From assembly GCF_028769735.1 (NCBI RefSeq), contig NC_088171.1:90566912-90630911 (forward strand): a DNA stretch of 64,000 bases, given 5' to 3'. A program made the position numbers and the translations under genes. Shown here piece by piece: positions 36,701-47,310 of the stretch; positions within the stretch are counted from its first letter, which is position 1, and each line of letters opens with the position of its first letter. The stretch is from Zonotrichia leucophrys gambelii (taxonomy: Eukaryota; Chordata; Aves; Passeriformes; Passerellidae). The notes beneath the pieces are model-generated. The model ran no database searches, was not told the origin of the DNA, and saw nothing but the letters and a program-made list of their open reading frames with translations.

Positions 36701-38227
36701 TGCATGTACAAGGTACTCTTATTCCAATATGGTAAAGTGCATATAGTTTATATCAAGCTGTGTTCAATCAAAAGAGGAAATTTATTTGTTCGGGGAAAGA
36801 ATGGATGAAAAATATTTAACTCTATTCAGTTGTTCATCCATACTACAGAAGCTTAATATTTTCACAATATACTGAAAAAATACAAATAAAATATTGCATA
36901 TTTTAAAAGTTGTCACATGACACCTTTTAAAAAAAAGTAATATGAAATATGCACAGCTATTTTTCCTAGCAGAAGCATAGTTAAATAAGGCACATCTCAA
37001 GCTATCTTAAGCAAATTAAAAAAATCTGTAACATAAAATTCAGAATGTGTAAAGGTTTTTTGTTTTGGTTTTTTTTTTTTTCTCTACTCCAAGAGAAAAG
37101 AGTGCTCTATCACATGTATCTTCCCTCTCCTTAGGAAGTGGGCTGGAATTAGTTACAGGTCATAGAACTATTTGGGCTTTTAGCACCATTGCCCACGTCT
37201 GAAAAATAGGGATATTCTGACCACAGAGCTACTGAGTCAACCTCCCTAAGGTTCACTTTCTCTTGAATAAATAAATAATGTTTAATTACTTATAGAGAGT
37301 GGAATTAATTATTTATAGAAATAATTTCTCCAACAAAAGAAGTGAGAAACATCTCACGTATTTTTCAGTGTAATGGAATGATTGGAGAAGTCGTTACCTG
37401 CAGCATATCACAGTCATTCACGGTCAATAAGTTAATACCACATTGGATTTCTTGGACCTCTCAAGTACAATCCTTCTAGTTTAGTTGCTTCCTTTTTTTC
37501 AAGATGAGAACATATAATTTCTCCTTTCTAGGCTATGTCCGGGATGTCAAACAAGACAGATCAGTCAGAGTTCACCTCACAAGGTTTGGCAGTCCTTTCC
37601 TGGGAGCAATGCCAGTGAGAAGATAACTATATAAAACAGTACTTTTTTCAGGTGAGGAGAAAAACTTGGAGGAAACCAGCCTTTAAGCAGTGGATGAAAC
37701 AGTATTCCTTTTTGGCTCATGCCATACCATCATGTATAATGGCCACTTGCCACTAGCTATTAGGCTGCTTTCAAGTGCCTTATCATCACAAAGTCTTTCA
37801 GAGCATTTTCCTGCTGATCGGCCTCCTTCGGTTTCTAGAGCTTTACCTTTGATAAAGTAAATCTTCTAGAACCTTGTGAATGGAATGAAAGAGCCTATAT
37901 CTAATAAGCTGGTTCATTTCTTTTTAAATATATTGACAGTCTTTTTCAGGATCCGTCACAATAGTTTTTTTCAATGCAGTTTTGATAGATATTTTCAAAC
38001 AGAAAAGTCTTGTAACCCACAGAAAGATAATATTACAGCAAAAAAACCCTTACTACAGTCTATTACTATGGCAATATCATAATGTGAGTCTGTGCAGAAT
38101 GAAAGCAAAGGTGCATCCCCTGCACACTATCCTGTCTCTGCCAATGGTACTAAGAGGTTGGATAAGGAGACGCATGAAACCAAAATAAATTTTTAAAGAT
38201 GCATTGAAAAGTACTCTCTCAGTCCTC
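33791..38227. other. AT-rich unique DNA, no gene seen
   Basis: No gene recognised. The stretch 34020-34180 has several isolated CpGs and could extend the preceding block. An 8-base inverted repeat (AATTATTT/AAATAATT, 4-base loop) lies at 37307-37326 and a T-rich run at 37066-37083. Frames of 98-100 codons on the minus strand (33873-34175, 34276-34572) have no recognised motifs. Confidence 0.65.
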
Positions 38228-38410
38228 TAAAGCTTGTATTTTAGAGATTTCCTGAACCAGAGGTGTTGTCCATGTTTTTATAAATCCTCAAAGGATTTCT
38301 AGTTTATCAATTTTTCCAGTGACCCCTTGCATTCCACTAAAATTCCAACGCCCGCAACATGTAGTTTATTCTCAGAGGTCATTACCTTTAGACTCTTCTA
38401 GATACCTATA
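38228..38410 (-). mobile_element. Old CR1-X-like LINE 3' region
   Basis: The plus strand carries, in order, gatttcctgaaccagaggt, aaatcctcaaaggatttcta, tttttccagtgacccctt, ccactaaaattccaac and gcaacatgtag, then cagaggtcattacct. This follows the reverse complement of an older CR1 subfamily (CR1-X type) as I remember it. It is more diverged than the other CR1 tails, and the terminal bases are missing. The subfamily name is tentative. Confidence 0.5.
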
Positions 38411-39160
38411 TTGAAAGTAGCAGTTTAAATTCTCTTTCTGGTTTATAAAGTGTGACTGTAAAGAACTGACTTAAAGGAAGCCTCAACAACTCAGAGTCAA
38501 GGTCTGTGCTGTGATCATCTAAGTTGAGATGAATGCCAACATTTCCACTGGTTACAGTTCTTCTGGGGCAGTGTCAGGTACAGCAAAATTAGTCAATCTT
38601 CACAACTGCCCCCAGTTCCCAATAAAATACAGACCAAACTTCTAGAAAAGTCAATATGGAATTTCAAAGGGAATCATATCTTTATAAATTCCACTGATTC
38701 AAAAACATTAAAGTCCCTCTTCTCTGAAATTATTGTCAGTACATTAAAGGATGGTATCAACGTTCACAAAATAAAATCTTCCAACAAGAAAACCCTAGCT
38801 GAATGGTCACAGTACATGCCTCAAATGTTCAGTCATTTCTCCTATGTTTTTATTTCTTCATAGAAAAACAACACCCTATTTTATTCTGTATTCAGTTCAA
38901 ACAATTGCAACCATACAATACTTAACATTAGTTTATACACCAGGAGTTCTAATAGCATGTCCCCAGTGTTTTGCTAGATTTCCAATATAAATATAGGGTT
39001 CACAATATTACCTGAGTATCCATAGGTTTGATTTTAAAGGTACACCTCTTCTAAGACTAAGATTTTTTATTTTTCTTCCATAATATTTATCAATGTTCAA
39101 GTGTTTAAATTCCAAATTCATTGTGTGGCAACCAATAGAAAATAATATAAAAGTGTGGCA
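38411..39160. other. AT-rich unique DNA, no gene seen
   Basis: Nothing recognised. Confidence 0.65.
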
Positions 39161-39398
39161 GGGGAGATACAGAAAGAGACAGAGATAGCAAGAGAAAGAG
39201 AAAGACATAGTGAGAAAGCAAGATAGTGAACAGGAAGGTGAGAGAAATTAGACAAAAGAGAAGAGAAGAGAAGTTTGCCAGAGAAAAAAATGAGAATGAG
39301 AATGGGAAGGGGATATAAAGACAGAGAAAGTCAGAAAAAGAGAGAAAGGAGTGTTAAAGGGGCAAAAAGGGAAAAAAAAAAAAAGAGAGAAAAAAAGT
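39161..39398. repeat. Purine-rich (GA) tract, about 240 bases
   Basis: The plus strand is almost all A and G for about 240 bases (for example GAGAAAGAGAAAGAC, AAAGAGAAGAGAAGAGAAG, GGGAAAAAAAAAAAAAGAGAG), with isolated C and T bases. It translates to a lysine/arginine/glutamate-rich frame (39275-39457) that is a composition artefact. It sits about 85 bases upstream of a CR1 insertion. Confidence 0.9.
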
Positions 39399-39483
39399 GT
39401 CAAGTGGATAATCAGGAGGCTATGGAAATAGTACCAAAAATTGAGGAAGTATACTGAAAAATATGAAAAAGTAGAAACTTATT

Positions 39484-39938
39484 CCAATAAGTCCAGAGTA
39501 GAGCCACACATTTGATCAAAGATTTAAAGCACATCTCCTATGAAGACAGGCTGAGAGACTTGGGGCTGTTCAGCCTGGAGAAAAGGTTCCAGAGAGAATT
39601 TCTAGTACCTTCTAGTGCTTACAAGAGGGAGAGCTTGCAGGAGGGCCAGAGAGGCACAAGGGCGTGAGGCAATAGAAAAAGAGGCAATTCCTGTAAGCTG
39701 AAAGGAGATATTTTACATAAGATATTCAGAAGAAATTCTTTATTATGAGGGTGATGAGGCACTTGAACAGATTGCCCCAGTAGGCTGTGGATTCCTCATC
39801 CCTAGAGGTGTTCAAGTCCAGGCTGGATGGGGCTCTGAGTAACCTGGTCTAGTGGAAGGTTTTCCTGCCCAAGGTAGGGAGGCTTGAAGTACATGACCTT
39901 TAAGGTCTCTTGTAACCCAAACCCTTCTATGATTTTAT
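39484..39938 (+). mobile_element. CR1 LINE fragment, about 455 bases, sense orientation
   Basis: The segment begins aataagtccagagtagagcc. It continues with the typical CR1 blocks cctatgaagacaggctgaga, ggggctgttcagcctggaga, agaagaaattctttattatg, gatgaggcacttgaacagat, gtccaggctggatggggct and aacctggtctagtggaaggt, and ends acccttctatgatt. It covers the C-terminal coding and 3' region and is 5' truncated with small internal changes. No open frame of note remains. Confidence 0.96.
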
Positions 39939-42900
39939 GTGTCTATGAAGAAAATATAATGAAGACAATATTAATTGAAAATATTTCTGAAAATATTTAG
40001 ACCATATTTTCAATTTCTTTATCACTGTTCATCTATCCATTTGTATTCCTTGCCTTCAAGGATAAAGTCCTGGCTCACCCTCTGAGCAAACTACACAGTG
40101 CTCTGCTCCAAACCAGGTCACTCAGGTTCTTTTTGAGGACAAGAGGGTTAGAGCCTGTGTCCATATTTTATCCCTCAGCTTACTCAGTACAATGTGGGAG
40201 TTTTAATTTTTCAGCAAAATATCACTCTGAGAAGCTTGCATATATGATAAATTTTGTGCATTATAGTATTGCTGCGGATACATGTCAATTTTACAAGGTG
40301 ACCTTCCAGCTTTCTGCTCCTTTTAACATGTACACTAACGAGAAAAACAGTAAATAATAAAAGTTAATAACAGTTAGAGCTGTTCAAGTTACCGGTAGTA
40401 AACTTGAGCGGCTGTAGAAAGAAAAATAATCATCAGATTTAAAAATCAAGACACAGCACACTTCACTCACAGACAAAAATTATTTCCTGTAGCAGGAACA
40501 ACAGGACGAAGGGTTACCCACAGAAACCTTATAAATGGAAGTTCTTGCAATAAAGTCTCACTTTTCTCCTCAAATCTCCTCCTGTCTCTTGAAATGAGTG
40601 GTGTTACTTCAAAAAACTTTCACTCTCAATTTTCTCATATAAAGTTGTTTCTGTGAAAATTGTTACAAATAAGAGCATATGCAGTAAATTGAAGCAAGAA
40701 AACCCCAGAGATTTCTCTTACTAGGGTGTTCTTCTGCTCTTCAGAATTAGTACCTCTCCACCTGAGAGAACTGTCCTGCAAAGCCTATAAATTTGGCTAT
40801 CCTGCAGAGTACAAAATTTCCTGTGCGTCCAAAACAGACAGTGTAAACTTTGACCATTGCCCAAAATTATCCTCAGACACTTTGGCGTTTTTTTTTCTTA
40901 TTATATTCTGTAAGTCACTAAGCAAGCAATTTCAGATGTTTTCTCCTTTTTAGCAGAACTTTGTGTCAGAACATAAAGTCCTGACTACAAGTAGTTCAAA
41001 TACCAAATTAATTAAATGGATTAGAAAGCAGCATAGTGATAACTGTGATCCATGTTCACTCTTACTTCAGATTGCAGAGGAGAATCCACCAATTAGCTAA
41101 ATTAATTTTGATGGATTCTCTGCCAGGATTTCCCCCTTTCTGAAAATTACCTTGAAAGTGTGAATTAGGCATAATTTGATCAAATCTTGTGTTGTTCACA
41201 GGCTAACTAAAACAATAGTGAAATACTTTGTCCATTAAAGTAAGTTTCCAAAATTTCACCTGAAAGCTCTGGCAAGGGCATCTCAATGCTTCACCTATGC
41301 TAGAATTTGCTGCAAAGATTTAACTTAAGTAGAAGAAATTACTGAATTTAGGTGAGATTTAGCACTCATCCTAGCCAATGGAAAAAACCCAACTATTTCA
41401 CTCCTGATAATTTTGACCACAACATTCATCTTGATTTCATATCCCTCAATTCTAAACCACTCCTTTGCATTTTTTGGAAGTCAAGCTATCCAAAAGAAAA
41501 CAAAAAGAAAACAAGTAATAACAATATAATCTCTGATATGAAATGGAATTAGGGTGCAACTTGCTACACTGAACACAGTATATTTAGAACATCTCTGTCT
41601 GCTTATTTATCATCAGGCTACTGTTCCTCAGGTGTATTTTTCTAAGAACAGAGGAAGTTATGAGTTTCTTTGGATTTTTTGTCTATAAGAGAAGTGTGCC
41701 ATAAATTCTGTCTGTCTCACACCAGATATATATTCATGGACCACTTGTTCTTGAAACTGTTTGAAATTAAGTGTGCTCTCACTCATTGTTCCATTTAGTG
41801 ATCAAAGAGAAGGCAGCTTCCACCTGTCTTGTCGTCTGTGGCTTTCCCAGCTCTCTCCTTATTGCATTCTTGCTTGCCCCACATGGGAAGGTGCAGTTAG
41901 GAACAGGGAATAGGGTTGGAAGTGCAGCAAAAGCTTTATGGGTTTTAATCCCCACAGAAGCTGTGCAGGCACAACCTAGACAACTTCCAGTTTCCTTGTA
42001 ACTCTTCAGCCTCAGGTACTCAGGCCTAGGTTTGGGTATTGCTGCTTCTGGATTTCCAGAGATGGTTGCAGATCTGATCTATCATAGGACAGGGATCTTC
42101 AAATAAATATGTAATCTAAAGGGAAATCAGAATTCTGAAAAATACAGGCCATGATCTCCCTGTTTTCCTGATATACCTATATGAATATTCATGTGGCTGC
42201 TGTGGAAACTTTCAAGGGAGAAAACATTATTTGTGAAAGCTATATCCTGTTCAAATGCAGGTTGTATTATTCAAAGCCACAGAAGGTCAGTTTTAGCTTA
42301 CACACCTGATTTTTTCACTTAGTCACACTTTTACTTTCATATAGTTGTCATATTTCCCTCATTTTGCACATACTTTGTCCCTTTGGTAGGGTGCCTGGCC
42401 CTTTGTATCATCTGAGATGAATGTTTTTTCTGGGAAGGTCATAATGCTATTTTATGAAAATTATATGGTGCAGCTGACTAAATTTTCTGGGGAGAAATAG
42501 TAATAATTTAAAGTTTGGTGCTCAGTAAATCAAAAAAGAATAGGTATCTCAGGGATCTTAATGCAAAACAGCACTCATTTCATACTGTATTTCAGACTCT
42601 AAAGAGATACACACTTTTATTGCTAAACTGTTCTTCAGTGTCTTACAATTTGTCTTGCTGAAGCAGATTTGAGGGGGAATGTCCAGGCTACTGTCAGCAA
42701 TGATTTGTGCCTTGTGTGAGTTCAGAGTATGTAGCTCACCTGTATCCTTGAGAAGTACTACTTTTGAAAGTAGTACCTGAACTCCCAAGACACATTTTTT
42801 CACAGAGAGTAAATTCAGTTCAAATGCTAGTTGCCTAAGAAACACAAGGAATTGTTTTATTAAATGTATTTGTATTAATTTTAATCAATTTGTTCATGAG

Positions 42901-43501
42901 TAAAAGCATCAGCTTCTGAGTCTCTTATCTGATAATTGTTTCTGTCAGCAATATTTTTACTCACTAATATTGACATCATATCTCCCAAATTCTCACACAT
43001 CTGTGCCAATAGTCTGGCCCCCACTGTGTTACACTGTGCTTTTTTTAACCCAACAAACTAGTCAGTTTAGCCATCTCTTGACTGGTCACCTTGAATATTC
43101 AAAAGTATTTTGAAGAGGTTAAAGCACTCCCCAAGGGTTACGCATTAGGCATAGCTCTTTAATGAGTGCCATATGCAGATTATCTGTCCCTGGGCTGTTC
43201 CATCTGGAAATTAGGTTTAGAAGAAACAGTTCACTGATGCTCTGCTCCTTCTTCATTTTCTGGACCCTGTTGAACCTCCCTGTACAATATTTCTAAAAGT
43301 CACTGTACTTCCCTGCAGTTTTAGAAAGACATCATGAAGTCTGTATGAGACAGGGAAGAATCTTAGATCAAAATAATTTTGTTGAATAAACCTTCATCTG
43401 TGAACTTTGCATAAGCCATTCATAATTGTGCTGCTACAACTAGACAATCTAAGAAGGCAGAGGTAACACAGTTTGCTTTTCCTTCTGCCTGAGTCAAGCT
43501 T
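39939..43501. other. AT-rich unique DNA, no gene seen
   Basis: No gene recognised. A few CpGs cluster at 40391-40510 (ACCGGTAG, GAGCGGC, GGACGAAG). The stretch 41770-42060 is somewhat GC-richer, with a 76-codon frame lacking motifs. The palindrome at 42755-42776 is listed separately. Confidence 0.65.
42755..42776. repeat. Near-perfect 22-base palindrome
   Basis: Perfect 10-base arms GTACTACTTT and AAAGTAGTAC are separated by two bases (TG). It lies in unique AT-rich DNA. Confidence 0.9.
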
Positions 43502-43550
43502 CCATGCAAATACCTAATTTTAGTTCCCATGCAAATATTCAATTTTAGTG
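43502..43550 (+). promoter_or_regulatory. Tandem duplication carrying two POU octamers
   Basis: A 24-25-base unit is present twice, head to tail: CCATGCAAATACCTAATTTT and CCATGCAAATATTCAATTTT, each followed by AGT and one base. Both copies keep a perfect octamer ATGCAAAT (43504-43511 and 43529-43536). The first copy also has a TAATTT homeodomain-type core. The octamer is the known binding site of POU-family factors (Oct1, Oct2 and related). The two sites are 25 bases apart, about 2.4 helical turns. Binding is not shown; the duplication itself is directly visible. Confidence 0.35.
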
Positions 43551-43840
43551 AGTATCCCTATGAAATTCTGTATCTATGAGCATATTGAACAGCTCTCCTG
43601 TTTGATACAGTATTTATGACAAAATGACATAAAAAGATCACGTGAAGAGATTAAATATGCAGAACTACAATTAAATACTTGTGGAACTTTCTTTTTTCAA
43701 ATTTCACCTAGCCTTAACCCTACCTGTCTTGACGATCACAGTTTTTACCAACTATTTGATTAAACGAGGCATCAGTTACTTGTCATTAATTTTTAAAGAT
43801 ATCTTACATTTCAGCTCAAAATCTATCATTTAGCTCCTGG

Positions 43841-43869
43841 TATGTTAATGGTTATTAGCCATTAACATA
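43841..43869. repeat. Perfect 11-base inverted repeat (hairpin)
   Basis: Arms TATGTTAATGG (43841-43851) and CCATTAACATA (43859-43869) enclose the 7-base loop TTATTAG. Each arm has a TTAATGG/CCATTAA homeodomain-like core. A stem of this size is too short for a microRNA precursor. Confidence 0.9.
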
Positions 43870-45112
43870 TAGAGACTGGATATAAAATTTTTGTTATGTT
43901 GTCTTTAGACTGATTAGTTCTTCAGTGAGGTTTTAAAAACATATAAAACTTTCCATTAATATTTTTTGAGGGGGAAGGGCTTCAAAGTCCTGAAATGTCA
44001 AGTCAGTATTTTTGTGGGGTTTCTTTTCTTTTTTTTCTTGCCCCAGGAAAGCCTCTGTGTACTGCTAAAGCAGTGCCAAAGCTGCCTGAGCTCCAATTTA
44101 CCCTCTCATTGCCAAGAAGATATTTGTAGCAAATCAGCATCATGAACTGAGAGAGACACCATCTCTCAACAAAACTACCACCTCAGCATAAGCAAGCTAA
44201 TCAATAAGTTAATGGCATGAATCAATGAAAAAGATTTGGGAGAGATCTTAATTAAAGAAACAACTGCTGATACAAATTATGTTTCCAATGTATTGATGTA
44301 GCAGAGGGCATGAGGTTGAACGGAGATGAGTGCTGATCAATGCCTTGGACATTTGCATTTCTTTTCATCAGAAACCATCTCTCTTCATCCTTAGGCATAC
44401 AGGAACGCACACATGCAGACGCACATCACTACCACCAGCACCTCAGAAGGGCTTTGGTTTCTTTGTCTTTATTGATTCCTGTAGCACTTTTCTGGAGGCT
44501 ATTGTGGTTGCTTCACTTTACAAGGTGAAATGAAGGTCTCCACAGACTGGATGATGCTCATCCCTTCAGACCTTCCTGGATACCATCTGAATACCCTAAA
44601 CCAGTAAGAAGTGCTTTGCCTCAGTGTGAATATCATGACCTACACGTTGTAATGTACAGATGTAATAAGCAAGTGCAAGTGTAACTTTGGCAAGCTATAG
44701 TTACACAAAAAATAATGACAATATTCCCTAACACAAAGGGACAAGCATATGTGTCTGTGCATGTGCATGCCTTCAAGAGATACACAGAAAAACAGACGGA
44801 CAAAGGGAGAGAGAGACAGTAAGAGAGCATTCTCCAGTGGCTGAACAGCACAAACATCCAAAGTCGATAGCTGGTTTCCCCAACTGATTAAATCTGAGAC
44901 ACAGTTTAAAGAGACATCAATCTGTGATGTCAGCAATGCTCAACATATAGCTAATGGAGCTTCAAAAGATCAATATTCAAACCTGACTTTTTTTTCATGC
45001 TAGACACTCACACCACTGTAACATCTCTTGCTAGATGCTAAGTTGAATTTATTTAAACTGGTTTTTTCACTGGCATTCGTATTTTTGTTACATCAGATGT
45101 TAGTGTGCCTGG

Positions 45113-45140
45113 TTTTCTTTTTTTCTTTTTTTTTTTTTTT
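45113..45140. repeat. Poly-T / T-rich tract
   Basis: TTTTCTTTTTTTC followed by about 17 T. Confidence 0.9.
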
Positions 45141-45899
45141 AATTTGGGACAGGAGGAAGCTTTATTCCCTAGGATGCAAAAAAGTAATTTAAACTTTTGC
45201 TCAGCTGGTAGCCATGTAATCCGTCTTATTTTCCTGTCAGGTTTTATAATGAAGTCAAAAGCAATCCTAAACTGGTGACATAATAATCTAATGCTGTGTA
45301 GTAATGATTATGCTGGATTCAAAATTATGTTTTCACTGCCTACTAAAATTGAGGAAATAGAGACATTTCAGTTATCATCATCATAGTAGTATCCCAGGGC
45401 AACAATAATAAAAATATCTGATAGGAGAAGAGAGAAGTACATTTTTAGCTACTTAAATCATAACCAAGACTCAGTGAAAAGGCTGAAAAAATTGAATAGA
45501 TTGAAAAGTATCTTTCAATAAAATACCAGTTTCCTGTGGTTGAATTGCTGGGTGTTTGATTAGTTGCATTTAAGAGGGCATAGGAAAAGCAGAAGAATCT
45601 AAAAGATTGAAGCCATTAGCAATACTAACATTATCACTGTTCTAAAGTAACACCCTATCTAGAGCTAAACTTTAGCATGCATCACATTTATTAGAGAATT
45701 ATTCTATTAACACATTGCAGTATATGTAAACTGGCTGAATATGTGGTAAAATGATTTAAATATTAAGTGAACTCACTCTTCCAAACGTTAGTTCAAAGAC
45801 TGGTAGAATTGGAACCCTGCTCTAATCAGGCTTTCCCATTTCCTTCTCCCACAAGAAATAAAAGAAAAACAAAACCAAGTCAAATTAAGTTGTTAAATG

Positions 45900-46160
45900 G
45901 TTTAAGGATTTGATATCTTTTGCTGTTAATTTAAAAGGCTGAGCTGCAGCTCATTTCTTTTCATCTTTATAGCAAAGCAGAGAGTGACCCCAAGGGTCAG
46001 TGAGGATTATCTCTGTGTCTTTCCATTCCATCTTACGTTATTAGTTTACGCTGTAAATGAGAAACTGATGTCAGAAATATGCCAAACATTATTTATAAAT
46101 ATAGAAAAAGTCAGGGTGAAGTCTGATAGGTCTGTGGCTTAGCATGTAAAGGTCTCAACA
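45900..46160. other. Candidate conserved element with two dyads
   Basis: Repeat-free block with a perfect 14-base palindrome TGAGCTGCAGCTCA (45940-45953). Thirty bases on lies the everted repeat TGACCC-CAA-GGGTCA (45985-45999), made of two nuclear-receptor-like half-sites (GGGTCA) pointing away from each other. CpG-bearing motifs CTTACGTTA and TTTACGCTG follow at 46031-46051. The two dyads are direct observations; regulatory use is inference. Confidence 0.28.
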
Positions 46161-47228
46161 GCAATTAGTAATTAAGATACATCTACTGTAAGGTGGAAAC
46201 TCTCATCTGAAGAACAGAAAATTTTTTTTTGGAATGTTGATAATTTACATGAAATACAACCCTGAAATGTCAAACACTAAGCATGGATATATCAGAAATC
46301 CTATAATTTAAAAATATATAATTATTAGAACAGTGTCTTAAGGTAAAGAGAGATACTGAAGTCATTACTAGTCTTAAGCTGACTGAAATTTATTAGGAAG
46401 TCACTTTAAATTTTTCCATATACTTTGTTTGGTTGACCTTAAAATAGTGATTTTTTTGCATTTTTTTCATAATTAAGAGTTTTAACTGTACCAAAGTATT
46501 GTAAATGGTGTATATAAAAAGAGGTGAACTTTCTCCATTAATGAAAAGCCATACTAGTCTTTTGAGTCTTTTAGTTAATTAGCATTAGGAAAAATGCCAT
46601 ATGATAAAACGTTGTATTTTTACATTATCACAGAGGAGTGGAAACTACTCCTTATATTAATCATTGGAAGAACAATTAAAAAAATAGCCAAGGTAGAATT
46701 TAAGATTCAAAATACTTCAAGTAGAAATTTGCTGCTAAGAAAGTATGAAGGCAAAATAGCTAACAGGTCATGATGTTTGGGGAGAAGAAATTGCTCTGGC
46801 ATATCAAAATCCACCGAAATTTTACAATGTTATTTGAAATCTCATGCCTTTGTATCAGAGGCTTTACATAAAATATCTGCATTCTTTTTTTTTATGCTCT
46901 TCACAAGATACTGGAAAGATGTGAAATATGACAAATACGCTATGTTTTGGTGATATTGCTCTATACCATATTGCACTAATAAGTCAGAAAGAGTGAAGGT
47001 CACACTTTGAATAGAGGTGCTCCATTTGTAGCACGTCATACTTTTTAACCCAGTCTCTAATGAAGTCAGAAGTTAATGAAGTGCTGTGACACAGAGGACG
47101 CATGTGCAGGCACAGATTCTCACAACAGCTGATCACTAAGGCTAATCAGTAAGTCAGGAATGTCATATACCCCACTTTTATTAAAACAAAGAAACATGAT
47201 GTTCTGACCCTTAGCACCAGAAAGTAAT
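46161..47228. other. AT-rich unique DNA, no gene seen
   Basis: Nothing recognised. Confidence 0.65.
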
Positions 47229-47310
47229 AAAGAAAAAGAAAAAGAAAAAGAAAAAGAAAAAGAAAAAGAAAAAGAAAAAGAAAAAGAAAAAAGAAAAAAG
47301 AAAAAAGAAA
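47229..47310. repeat. Hexanucleotide microsatellite (AAAAAG)n
   Basis: About nine near-perfect AAAAAG units, followed by about three AAAAAAG seven-base units. The purine strand is the plus strand. The poly-(S/F) frames on the minus strand are artefacts. Confidence 0.97.

Larger units (their letters stand above)
43551..45899. other. AT-rich unique DNA, no gene seen
   Basis: Apart from the hairpin and poly-T tract listed separately, nothing recognised. Minus frames of 74-98 codons at 44633-44936 lack motifs. Confidence 0.65.

Noticed and set aside
39275..39457. Basic 60-codon frame (KKKREK-rich)
   Set aside because: Direct translation of a purine-rich low-complexity tract.
43841..43869. MicroRNA precursor at the hairpin
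   Set aside because: The 11-base stem with a 7-base loop is far shorter than a microRNA precursor stem, and I recognise no mature sequence.
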